From: Pardosa pseudoannulata | Taxonomy: Eukaryota; Arthropoda; Arachnida; Araneae; Lycosidae | DNA: 64,000 nt | Assembly: GCA_032207245.1 (NCBI GenBank) | Contig: CM063510.1 | Coordinates: 160,440,847-160,504,846, forward strand | Reading direction: 5' to 3' | Shown: in pieces, positions 21,307 through 31,133 of the stretch | Layout of the letters: each line of letters begins with the position of its first letter | Position numbering within the stretch: position 1 is the first letter of the stretch | Position numbers and translations under genes: made by a program | The notes under the pieces: generated by a model | Database searches by the model: none | The model's input: the letters and a program-made list of their open reading frames with translations, nothing else | Told to the model about the DNA's origin: nothing

Positions 21307-21914
21307 CATTGAATATTGAATTCTGGAATGATTCGGATCAGAAACTTCTAGTGGGTTTGTTTTTCGGAAATTAAGAAAAAAAAATAAAGGATGGAAGGAG
21401 CCTTTTTTTATCTCGTAAATAAATTTTGTCGGTCTTCTGAAAGTTTTCTGTTCTTTTCTCATCATTTTTTTCTCTTTGCCGCGTCCACAATTTTTTTCTC
21501 ACTGAGAGCAGGAAAAAAGTGTTATCAGTTGATTCTCGCAACACGTGCTTCAAGGTCAAAAAGCCGTGTGACGCGGCATAAATAAAACATTTAGAGCTGG
21601 TGTGGTTCTAGTTATAATAGTGCAGCTAAGCCGTAATTGTGTGTTTTTGGTGAAAAACAACTGTTTTCTGGATTTCGGTTCCGGAAAATGGCCATTTTTT
21701 AATGAGTCATTATAGTTAATACTGATATCATAATTTAGGGCTCTCATACGGTAGAATTGCTTTAAAACAACCTGTATACTTTTTTTTTTATAGATATCCC
21801 CTGAATATTTGTGCATGTAGACCGATCGCAATATTGTTTTATATATCGATATTCTTTTAATATCGCGGTAACGGTATTGAGATTTCAATCCCTCCTATAG
21901 TTATTTCGAACGGT
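21307..21914. other. Unassigned AT-rich region
   Basis: No confirmed gene or repeat copy. Overlapping frames on both strands (for example 21172-21465 and 21556-21888) lack recognisable domains. TATCGATAT/ATATCGCGG words near 21842-21868 recall the 14483-14545 cluster. Confidence 0.45.
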
Positions 21915-21928
21915 ACTTCATCTTATTG

Positions 21929-22091
21929 GTTTGGAGTGTTATAGTCTACTTTTTGCAATACGAGGGCTAATGAGACTGTACAGCTTAAAGCCGATTCCGA
22001 ACGGCTACGAACATCCATGCCACTGTGGGATTCGAACCCACGAACTCTAGTACCGAAGGCCAGCACCCTAACCAATCGGCTATCGTTCGGC
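21929..22091 (-). mobile_element. SINE-1 with 14-bp target duplication
   Basis: Minus-strand copy from head (GCCGAACGATAGCCGATTGG) to tail (ACACTCCAAACC). It is flanked by a perfect 14-bp duplication ACTTCATCTTATTG at 21915-21928 and 22092-22105. Compared with 18738-18919 it has a short deletion after CGGCTTTAAGC. Confidence 0.9.
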
Positions 22092-22291
22092 ACTTCATCT
22101 TATTGAAGGAATTTTTCTGCTATGGGCAGTGTCTCTATGAGAAAATGTCACTGCTGCAAATAACTTACGGAATTTTTCATATGCAAGAAAGTTGGTTATT
22201 GTTGAAAATTCCGCACCATTTTTTTTTTCTTTTTAAAGTTTCGCACATGCATTGAGGTTGATGAAAAATTGGCTGATGAAAAACTTTTAAC

Positions 22292-22446
22292 GGCAATCCC
22301 TACATCTGAATCGGTAGGACAGTGTCATGAGTTCGAATCCCGTGTCTTTGTTCGTAGCCGTTCAGAATCGTCTTTAAGTAATAAGTTCCGATGTCTTTAG
22401 CCGTCGGGTAACGTAAAAATAAACTCTAACGCTCTCAGACCAAATT
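22292..22446 (+). mobile_element. SINE-1, decayed copy
   Basis: Contains GAGTTCGAATCCCGTG (B-box-like), TTCGTAGCCGTTCAGAATCG and a tail ...CTCTCAGACCAAATTAAA in family order, with heavy divergence. Confidence 0.65.
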
Positions 22447-22553
22447 AAATGGTTACAAATTCTGTTAGTCTAAAGTAGAATTCGAACACACTGGCTCAGA
22501 TACTAAAAGAAAGCGCGTCCTATTGGATCATGGCCCTACAATTTAACTATTTA

Positions 22554-23251
22554 AAATCTTTTTTAAATTGTCCACTTAAAAAAATTAGCCTTATACAGTG
22601 TATATGTATTTAAATGATTAGTTTTTAGACATTGATTAAAATTAAATCTAATGAAAATTATTGTAACTTTACAAACTATTAAGATATAGATTTTACTGCT
22701 ATTTAAGAAATTCTACAGTCGCAAAATTAAAAATTTGTTTATAGAAATGCCTTCTAAAAATTTATATCTAAAATGCACATTTAAATTGGTTTTTTTTTTA
22801 TGAATTTGAGAAATTTCTGATTTGAATCTGTTTTGAACAATTTTTGATTAGGAGACTCGAGTATTGTTTATATTAGTAAAATTTGTTTAGTTTCTGGTAT
22901 ATTTCATACTTAAGTACTTGTTTTTGCAACATGTAAATCAAATAAATATTTTAAAATTTTCTTTATTTTCCGTTTTTCCCTCTTCTTCATTTTCCTCCTT
23001 CTCCTCTCAAATATTTAACTTCTGTGTCTGCTACTTTTTATTTTATTTATTTTATTTTTTTTTCAAAATTTTTTTGAAATTGTCCATTTAAAAAAATCAG
23101 ACTTATACTGTATTGTTTAAACATTAATTATAAATCGATGTAAAAAAATTATAGAATTTTACAAACTGGCTAATAACAAATTTTGCTCTCACAAAGTTTT
23201 CCAAGTTCTATTTAGAAGTGCATTTTAAAGCTTTGCTATTTGAATTGGCTT
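22554..23251. repeat. Diverged AT-rich duplication
   Basis: 22554-22810 and about 23068-23251 share order and words: AATTGTCCA.TTAAAAAAAT, CTTATAC.GTAT, TTTTACAAACT and GAATTGG/AAATTGG. The spacing is about 510 bp. It looks like an old tandem duplication. No gene. Confidence 0.5.
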
Positions 23252-23255
23252 TTAA

Positions 23256-24194
23256 GGTATCTGTCTACGTTAAAAATGTCCTTTTTTGCCAAAAAATCAT
23301 ATATTTTTTTATTCCTCTATTGTAAAATTTCAACTTTTAGTTTTCTAAATCTGTTTTTGTTTTGTCTCTACGGCATTTTAAAGAAAAGTTACAGTGTTTA
23401 AACATCAGTGACAGCTGTCAAAACAAAACGGAAGTAGCCACTTCGGAACCGGAAGTGGGGAATTTAAAGCCTTTTAAAGGGCATTTTTTGGACAAAACTT
23501 TTTAAATTTTCATGACGATTAGTTTAAACATTTCTCTAGTAATTTTAATAATTAGCAACTTGCCAATTAGAAAGTTTTGAAGCAAGAAAGTGTGGGGGAT
23601 TTTAAACATGTATTTTAATTTTTTAATAGTTAAGGTTGCTTTCATAAACTTCAAAAGCGTTTTTCTCAGAACGGTATTTTTAATAAAACGTTAAAACTTG
23701 AAATGTGATTTCTCAAAAAGTCTTTAAAATATTTTGTTGAAAATTATTATGTTTTTGATGGTATTTATTAGTAAATGACCTAAAAGCTTTAAATTTGGAT
23801 AATTTTTAATGATGTTACACACATAGTTAGATATAAAGGTAATGAAAATTCGTTAAAAATTCAATGTGTATGATTTTGAAGGACCAAAAGTTTTTACCAA
23901 ATGTAAATTAAGCAAAGATTTTAGGTGATTCACTAGTCTAGTGTCAAAGACAGCTTTGCCAGTGTATAAGAAATATGTTGCATCAAAAAATATTGAAATA
24001 ATTTATTAAAAAATTAGACCTTTTGAAAAAACTCGATTTTTTTACTAATTTTTTATTAGAAATTTTATAAAAGCTTCTCCAGAAATAAATTTTTTAAGTG
24101 CAATTCTCTATGATAATATAAAAAATTAATCTAAAAATGTAAAAACATGAACTAGTTTCTACATTTAAAGAGAAAAGTTCTCCGAACGTAGACC
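23256..24194. mobile_element. Possible TTAA-flanked element E, 939 bp
   Basis: TTAA at 23252-23255 and 24195-24198 flank ends that match as an inverted repeat after a 5-bp offset: GGTATCTGTCTACGTT on the left and GGTCTACGTTCGGAG from the right. The interior is AT-rich and non-coding. The offset makes this less certain than the other TTAA elements. Confidence 0.45.
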
Positions 24195-24426
24195 TTAAAT
24201 TATTGGTGTAATGTTGAAATCCCTATTTTAACAAACCAACTTATAACAAATGAAGATTTTGATCTCGTGATTTTCCTTTTGTTTACAATTTGCTAATTTA
24301 TCCATAAATGGTGAATCTCCATTTTATACATTTATAGTGAATCTTAAGAATTAGGTAGAAGGATCCGTTCTTTCAGTCATTTACTAAGTTTGTATTAATT
24401 CATTTTTTATAAAACCTTTTTTGCAG

Positions 24427-24551
24427 TTATGAAAACAGATTTTAATATGTTTCTAGATTTAAAAACAAAGTGCATGAAATTAATAACATCTTGTCCATCC
24501 AATCGAGGAAAGAAAGTATTTTTTGTTGTATTGGACAAAGAACTTCCTTAA
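24427..24551 (+). CDS. Candidate short coding exon
   Basis: A CCTTTTTTGCAG tract (24415-24426) could be a splice acceptor. The frame beginning TT-ATG at 24429 is open for 40 codons to TAA at 24549-24551: MKTDFNMFLDLKTK, CMKLITSCPSNRGKK, VFFVVLDKELP. An AAAGTATTT near 24511 could be a donor, giving a shorter exon. The composition is protein-like, but the segment is short and unrecognised. It may be unrelated to the 30.8 kb exon. Confidence 0.2.
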
Positions 24552-25009
24552 ACTATCTTGATATTGGCATCACGTCAGTAGAAGATTGTAAATTAATTTA
24601 GTATTAAAATAGTAAGCAACAGCTAAAGACAAAATTAATTTTGCATGTCTTCATTTTTGATCATTCTAATGGGAATTGTTCCGTTGTTCGGTTTTAGTCA
24701 ATTAAAATCATTAAAGATAATATTTTTATAAATCTTATATAAGATAATATGTAATCTAATGTAAATCTTATGCAAGTTATAATTTTGTGAAATCTAGTTT
24801 TCATACAAATATTTTTCTAAATTTCAGGTAGCCCTGATTTATTAAATATTTTTAGTTATACATATTGGTAAAGAATAAAATGTACCACAATAGAAATAAT
24901 ATTGTGGGAGAGTAAATATATGATAAAAAAAATATATCTCCTGCAGAATATTTTTGATTATCTGAAAGCCTGTTGCAGAACATTGAAAAATTATCTGCTG
25001 TGGGGCCGC
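24552..25009. other. Unassigned AT-rich region
   Basis: No recognised repeat, gene or regulatory motif. Confidence 0.5.
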
Positions 25010-25590
25010 GATTAACCTATTGCGCCAATCAATGGTGGAGCGCAATTCTCCGTTTAAACAGAGATTAATCTCGGTTAGCCGCTAAACTAAACGACTTTGG
25101 TGAGACAGACCATAAAAAAGAGAAAAGGTTTGGGTTTTTCCTTTCGTTAATTCACACTGAGCACATCCACAACCTCTTTAATTAGTAAATTATTAGAATA
25201 CAGGCTTAATCAAGCTGATTTTTCTTGAACATAGGTTACAATGCGATTTCACGCAGTCGGGCAAATTCTCAAATTATGACAATTCTGGCTTTAGTTTCAA
25301 ACGGAAGGGCAGTTTATTGTTTGTCAATTGGCTGTTGTAAACATGAAAATGAATGGGAAGGGCATTGTAGTAGTTCGGGACGTTGCGACAAATTGCCTTA
25401 TTCAAACGAAAAATTTAAACAACGCCAAAAGTTGAGTTGTCTGGTTTCAAAAAGCACAAGATTAGTTGTCAAGCCTTTTTAGGACCAGTCGTTTAACGGT
25501 TAACCACTATTTATTTCTGTTTAAACGGAGAACTGCTTCCCGCCATTAGTTGGCGCTATGGGTTAATCGAGGTTAGCTATTAAGCGAGTT
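25010..25590. mobile_element. Fold-back (inverted-arm) repeat with nested MITE
   Basis: The arm at about 25010-25095 (GATTAACC..., GCGCCAA, TTCTCCGTTTAAACAG, TTAAC/TAAACGACT) is the approximate reverse complement of about 25480-25580 (AGTCGTTTAACGG, CTGTTTAAACGGAGAA, TTGGCGC, GGGTTAATC). Identity is roughly 70% by eye. The loop contains MITE family M copy c. The right side carries an extra GTTTGGTGAGACTGAC resembling GACTTTGGTGAGACAGAC in the left arm. The class is unknown. Confidence 0.55.
25240..25402 (+). mobile_element. Short MITE family M, copy c
   Basis: Same repeat as 10477-10640, with ends AATGCGATTTCACGC and GACAAATTGCCTTAT. It lies in the loop of the fold-back at 25010-25590. The open frame at 25225-25482 is this repeat read in frame and is not a gene. 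Confidence 0.75.
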
Positions 25591-26112
25591 TGGTGAGACT
25601 GACCCTTATGGTTTTAACCAGATTAAAAATATTTAAAAATAATTCATCACTTCCTAAATTGGTAGTTTTTAAGCAGACGGGTTTAATATGTATACGCAAA
25701 CGTGACACGGGTTGGACATACCTTCACTGTAGTGCACCTTATTTTTTTTTTAAATTTGGAGCAGTTAATTTGATTTTGCGTTAGAACTTATTGATTCTTA
25801 ATTATGATTACTCTTTAAATATTAAAAAAGTTACTTTTTATACTAATGTAGGTCATTATTATAAGGTCTAAATTTCGTATATTTGTGAAAATATTATAGA
25901 AAATGTATAAAAATTTTGTACAAAAATTATACTTTTTTTTTTTTTTTTAAAGATTTTTCATGTTATTAGTATTCTGCTCTTCTGCTTAAACGAGACTACA
26001 TTGTTACATGTATAACAAAAATTTATAGTCTGCGTTAATAGATATTCTAAGTGAAAGAAATCATAAAGCTTATTATAGTTTAAGCAAATTTAAATAAATT
26101 TATCCAATTACT
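25591..26112. other. Unassigned AT-rich spacer
   Basis: Contains a T run near 25932-25948 and no supported gene. Confidence 0.5.
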
Positions 26113-26116
26113 TTAA

Positions 26117-26961
26117 TCCATATTGGACCGCTGTCCTATAAACAGGACAGCAAATAAAATTCCATTTAATAATAAAGTTATAAATATTTTCTGAGTGGAT
26201 TTTGTTTTACCACCTTTAAAATAGACACACTTTAGCATAGTAACAAAAAAAACTGAGAAATCAAATTATATTGTATTGTAAAATTTATTTTCAGCAACCT
26301 CTTAAAATTGTCATTTTTTAATCTTTAATTTTATATTCATTATTATTATTTTTTAAACATTGTGGAGATTACTTTTAGTTTTAAAACAGAGCTAATAATG
26401 TAGCTGAAAATTTTTGTTGAAAATTATATTTTACATGTGTATTTTGTAAGTATAAAAAAGGTGCCCTAAAATTAAGACAACGGTCCAATCCCGATTATTT
26501 TTCTATGAATTCGATATTGCACTGATAGCGCACATTGTTTTCTTATGTTTCAATGAAAACCAGTTCAAACACCTGTTCACACACCTAGACACAACAAGGG
26601 GTAAATAGATGTCTATTCTATTCAGAAAACTGGAGATTTTTTGCAAGATAAACTTACTCTCTTACTGCCAGTTCAATAACTGCAAGAGGTAACCTAGAAG
26701 AGTATGCTTAAAATGTAATGTTGGATTTTGTTTTGACTGTTTCCCCAAATTTCCCCTATAGATCAGCCTAATGCAATGTAAGTGATATTTGTTAAGTAGT
26801 GTAATGGACCGTTGTCCTATTTATAAGACAGCCAATTGCATAAAAAATTAAAAATATTTTTTCAAAATTTTGGTTTTATATACTTAGTTACACCATATTA
26901 ATGATATGGATTAAGTTTTAATAACTTACAGAAATATTTAGTTGGTGTGGTACAATATGGG
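26117..26961 (-). mobile_element. TTAA-flanked MITE family B, inverted copy
   Basis: Reverse-complement copy of 6323-7197, flanked by TTAA at 26113-26116 and 26962-26965. The ends are TCCATATTGG and ACAATATGGG. The GGACAGC palindromes are retained in the first 40 bp and near 26814-26834. The 16-bp hairpin of the other copy is reduced to a single arm near 26702-26713. Confidence 0.85.
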
Positions 26962-27259
26962 TTAATGGTGATTTAACAGGCCCATGCTAATTTTAAATAT
27001 TAATTATTTGTATATGCGTTAAAAGCCTACTGCTATAAATTATTATTTGTGGTTATCCAGGTTGTATAGTCCGTTCGAAACAATTTAGCTGTAAGTTCCA
27101 TTATATTTAATCCTTGTGCTGCAAGTAATGACCCGTATTTCTCCAAATCAAAGCATGTACAAATAATTTTGCAGTACATTTATATAATTCAGTTTATATC
27201 CTTGGTCTGAGAGAATTCATTTGTAAAATCCCTAGGAGCTTGAAGCATTTATGCTAATA

Positions 27260-28043
27260 CTAGCATATAGCCCGTATTATGACGGGATTTTTATATGAAG
27301 CTGGTAAAAAAATGGATTGTTTTTTGGCTGAGAATTGTATGGTACACACGCAATAATTTATCTTCATATTCCTCTAAAGTCTCTCAATACTGTGAATACA
27401 GTTTAGAATCACGTTCAATTTATTTAGAATGATAATTCAGTGTTCTCTACGGCTACGTCGAAATTATCTTTAAGTTCTTCCCATTTTTATGCCACAGTAA
27501 TTAATGGAAGTAAAGGAAAAAAAACTATCATTTCCACTACACCTTGGAGGTAGATAGAATTTGTTGTTATTACCGGTGATAAAATTTTCAATGCAACAAA
27601 GAATAATCGATGATTAAATTTAAAATCATCACATATGTACCTAATCTATTATTTAAGCCAAATATAAAAGAAAATTATTTACGTCAATCTAATTTCAGTG
27701 ATAAAAGTATGAAAATAATGCAGACGATATTTAAGTTTTTTAAAATGATAAATGATTAAATGAGACGGTTAAAGGTATGACGTCATAATGCTGGAAAAAA
27801 TGTTATTTGTACCTATTTATTATGTGACAAATTGATAAATTTAAACGCTTGCTCTTAACCGGGGAAAAATAGCTTGAAATAGTGGCATTAAATGCTAGAA
27901 ATAGGGGGAAGGGGTGGATTTCGAACGTTGGTAACCGTAACTCATCACGAATCCAATATGGATGCTTCTATCCATTCCAGGTATAACCGCTTTATAAATT
28001 CTAGGTCAGACGGACAGATAACTTGGGCTATTATTATATAGGG
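27260..28043 (-). mobile_element. Helitron-like element, nearly complete
   Basis: On the minus strand it ends with a degenerate hairpin (27271-27286), CTATATG and CTAG, with T following in the target. The opposite end reads CCCTATATAATAATAGCCC but is interrupted by the hAT-like element that begins at 28044. It contains the conserved TGACGTCA at 27778-27785. No coding capacity. Confidence 0.6.
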
Positions 28044-28728
28044 CAGGGTTGGCCAAGACGTCGACCACGAAGATATTTTAGGTAGTCTGCGCGAAAACCC
28101 CGATAATGACCTCGGATATTAACAATTTAATTCATGACTTATGACATAGAATTAATGAATTATTTAATATAAAAATTTATTGCAGTTTACGCTTTAAAAC
28201 TTAAAACAAACTGAAAAATAATACAATGAATTTGTCGTTTTACAATGGAGAATTAAATAAAACGTTTCCAAATATTTACAGATTGATTTTGTATTTGAAA
28301 TCCTACTTTGGATCGACGTATCTTTGCGAATCTTCTTTTTTCAGCAATGAACGCCATAAAAAACCAAACATCGGTCGCGTTTCACAGATGGACACTTAAT
28401 TTCGTGTTTACGCATTGCAATAAGCTCGTGCCAGCCACAATATGATAAACTTATCGCAGATATACAGTGACAAATTTCAACTAAACGAAATGAATAGGAT
28501 GGTCAATTTTTGATATAGGAATACTTTGATTATTTTCGTCAGTAAATTTTTATTTTGTAAATATTAAGTTTTCTTAGAAAATTTAGACAATTTACCATGT
28601 TTTCTTTTTTACCGAAAATAAATATATAAACATGTACGTTTCGTTAATTTAGCTCTTCCATTGGTAGACCGCCTTCGATTTTTTAAATGTGGAGTAGACC
28701 ACGGATTCCAAAAGTTTGGCCAACTCTG
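28044..28728 (+). mobile_element. hAT element relic, 685 bp
   Basis: The ends are CAGGGTTGGCCAA and TTGGCCAACTCTG, an inverted repeat of about 13 bp. The flanks ATATAGGG and ATAGAGAT match only in five of eight positions, so the target duplication is weak. It sits at the very end of the Helitron-like element. Unlike the other hAT-like copies here, it keeps transposase C-terminal codons (28307-28470). Confidence 0.75.
28307..28470 (+). pseudogene. hAT transposase C-terminal relic
   Basis: The plus strand encodes FGSTYLCES at 28307, a frame shift or two, then RSRFTDGHLISCLRIAIS and YDKLIADIQ with a stop at 28468-28470. This order (FGSTYLCE, then SR.TD.HL..CLRIA, then YDKL) is the dimerisation-domain signature of the hAT C-terminus, as in the ZBED/SCAND3-type branch. 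The DDE core is gone. It is clearly non-functional. Confidence 0.8.
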
Positions 28729-28953
28729 ATAGAGATAGAACATAACGTTACTAGGTACTTGAAAGTAGACAAATCAGCCCGTTGAGGAAAGTTAAAGAAG
28801 AAAAATGGATTTGACATCAGTGTTCACACATGCATTAGTGTTTACACTAGATATACATTTATTTATACTTTATATATATATCGTAAATTAAGGTACTTCT
28901 TTCTGATACTTACGCTTCTATCCAGCGCTAGAAATCAACTTTCACCCCTTGAT

Positions 28954-29342
28954 ATACAATGACGTCTGGGAGATGCCAGTCATGTGCTAATGAAGAGACT
29001 TTGACGTCTCTGAGATGTCAAAAACTGTCAACGGCAGATGTGCAGCAAAATATTATATCCTTTAATTATTTAACTTGTGCGTCGTTTCTGCTTTGATTAG
29101 AATGTCCATGATGTTATATATCCTTGAAAAATAATAAAAGTTGGAAATATACAATGACGTCTGGGAGATACCAGTCATGTGCTAATGAAGAGCCTTTGAC
29201 GTCTCTGAGACGTCAAAAACTGTCAACGGCAGATGTGCAGCAAAATATTATATCCTTTAATTATTTAACTTGTGCGTCGTTTCTGCTTTGATTAGAATGT
29301 CCATGATGTTATTCATCCTTGAAAAATAATAAAAGTTGGAAA
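28954..29342. repeat. Two tandem 195-bp units
   Basis: Units at 28954-29148 and 29149-29342 are nearly identical (for example ATACAATGACGTCTGGGAGA repeats 195 bp later). The first 100 bases of each unit are a diverged reverse complement of the 93-bp TTAA block at 1894-1986. Before it, 28729-28953 is AT-rich and unassigned. Confidence 0.85.
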
Positions 29343-29909
29343 ACATATTGAAGTGTAAAAATATCAATTCTTCTATCTAATCAACAATGCTTTTTAATGT
29401 TTCATACTTTACGAAATACTTTTATACTATTAATTATATTGTCCATTAATATCATATATATATATATATATATAAAAATGTTACAGAACAATGCAAGTTT
29501 CAAAATAAAATGTTCTTTCTCAACAAAATTGTTCAGAAAAGTCGAAGTAAATAGTACATTTCGGACTCACCAAATTGCGTTTTAATTGTATGCTAAGGAG
29601 TTAAGCAAGTTAGAACGGCTTTAAAATTATTTTTGGCTGCTTTTTATTATTTTTTATACGTTAAAAGTATTGTAGTGGTTTTATGTCACTGTCTTCAGTA
29701 ACACAGTTCATTTCAATAAAATCATTGCATTATCATAGAAATCATATTATAAATGTTTAATTTGATAGTATCGGAACTACAACATTTTAACTTAAAAACG
29801 AATGGGAAGTTTATTTGCTTTACCTTCTTGAATACTTTTTTTTTTATATTTCTGATGCTGGTATTTGTCATTTAATGAAATTCTCTGTATAAATCTCCAA
29901 AAATGGCTG
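29343..29909. other. Unassigned AT-rich spacer
   Basis: Contains a short (AT)n run at 29455-29474. The frame at 29397-29585 runs through it and is not supported. Confidence 0.5.
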
Positions 29910-30093
29910 GTATTTTTAGTTGGTCAACCTTACGTGGAACCCCCAGTGTTTAGTTCACAAGCATGCTCGATCCTCAATTAGTGTACCCAATGAAGAGATG
30001 AAAGGCTGAGTCAATCTTGCCCAGTCCGGGGATCGAACCTCGGACCTGTGTCGTGGCAGCGCGCAGCACAACCCCAACGCCACTGGGCTTCTG
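29910..30093 (-). mobile_element. SINE-3, tRNA-like head, minus strand
   Basis: The minus strand carries a 70-nt tRNA-like head (30019-30088). A perfect 7-bp acceptor-like stem GCCCAGT/ACTGGGC encloses an A-box-like TGGCGTTGGGG and a B-box-like GGTTCGATCC. It is followed by a body of about 110 bp (GCAAGATTGACTCAGCC...). The irregular anticodon region argues against a working tRNA gene. This is the only copy seen here. Confidence 0.6.
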
Positions 30094-30166
30094 GAGGACG
30101 TTCTCTATATTATATAAACTAATGCCTCTAGGAGGATAACTCAGTGTATTAATCAGTGCTTTATTG

Positions 30167-30723
30167 CAGTGGTTCTTAACCTTTTTAAGCCGCGACCCAA
30201 AAAAAGTCGAAACTTTTTCATTGCTTTATTTTAGAGCGTATTTTTAAAAAATCTTCATTCCTACGATGATGATTTTTTTTTAACTTTCAAATTTTCTATT
30301 TATTTTTTTAATAATAAAGATAAACAAAAGTACTTTTTGATCCAAGGAAAATTTAATTAATAATCAAGTGTTTTTAATAATTTTTATTGACCAAATTAAA
30401 ATATATTTATAACTTTTTGAAAATAATTGACATTTTAACTTATTCCTAAAAAAGTCTGTTAAGTTTTTTAAATTTTAAATGCAAGTCATACAGTTTTAAT
30501 GAGAACCTTATGCTTGAATACATTTTGAAAGATCTTCAAACCTCGGTTGAATGCTTGTCAAGGAGCACCTTATATCTATTTCAGGATTTAACTTGTTCTA
30601 GGAGGTGTTGGTATTACTTATTATTTGGTGTATTACTAACTTTTTTGGTTCGACTCAGCGCGACCCAAGAAATATGCTTCGCGACCCAATTTTGGGTCGC
30701 GACCCATACGTTAAGAACCGCTG
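30167..30723. mobile_element. hAT-like MITE with perfect 8-bp TSD, 557 bp
   Basis: The ends are CAGTGGTTCTTAACC and GTTAAGAACCGCTG. It is flanked by a perfect CTTTATTG at 30159-30166 and 30724-30731. GCGACCCAA/GGGTCGCGACCC inverted blocks lie just inside. Same family as 17015-17611. It lies about 95 bp upstream of the candidate exon at 30818 and would be intronic if that exon is real. Confidence 0.92.
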
Positions 30724-30817
30724 CTTTATTGTATAATATAAAACTAAACTTTTATTTATTCATATTACTGTTAGATCAAGGAAATTTTAACATAATTTAA
30801 TTTTTTCTCTTTTATAG

Positions 30818-30911
30818 GCTTTACTTCTTGAAAGAGCAAAATGAAAATATGTTTCCTTACTACAAGCATCGACTCTTACAATTGGAACGTCTAACAGAGA
30901 AAATCTATTAG
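30818..30911 (+). CDS. Candidate terminal coding exon
   Basis: A strong pyrimidine tract ending TTTTTTCTCTTTTATAG (30801-30817) precedes an open frame. The exon would start with the third base of a split codon, then read LYFLKEQNENMFPYY, KHRLLQLERLTEKIY and a TAG stop at 30909-30911. The 30 residues are charged and aromatic, unlike translation of the local AT-rich DNA, and suggest an amphipathic C-terminal helix. An AATAAA lies 217 bp downstream (31128). I do not recognise the protein, and no preceding exon was found within several kilobases, which are filled with transposons. This is the best host-gene evidence in the window, but it rests on one short segment. Confidence 0.45.
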
Positions 30912-31127
30912 ACAAGTATAAAATTAACATTTTCATGAATAGTCGAATTACAAGGCAGATGAAGAAAATATGAGAATGAGGACGATTTATATGGCTAAGA
31001 CCATACAATAGGCAGAGTTGTGCAGCCCAAAGATGTTACCATCTGATGATTAATATTCTCCTAAACAACTAGGAAACAAGCAATATTTCATCGTTTGACA
31101 AGTTATGTGGGATGACGATAGCCCAAC

Positions 31128-31133
31128 AATAAA
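31128..31133 (+). promoter_or_regulatory. AATAAA polyadenylation-type signal
   Basis: An AATAAA hexamer downstream of the candidate terminal exon at 30818-30911. The hexamer is common by chance in AT-rich DNA, so its link to a transcript is an inference. Confidence 0.25.

Noticed and set aside
30019..30088. 70-nt tRNA-like sequence with perfect 7-bp acceptor stem
   Set aside because: The anticodon region does not fold into a standard arm and it is followed by a SINE-like body, so it is called a SINE head rather than a tRNA gene.
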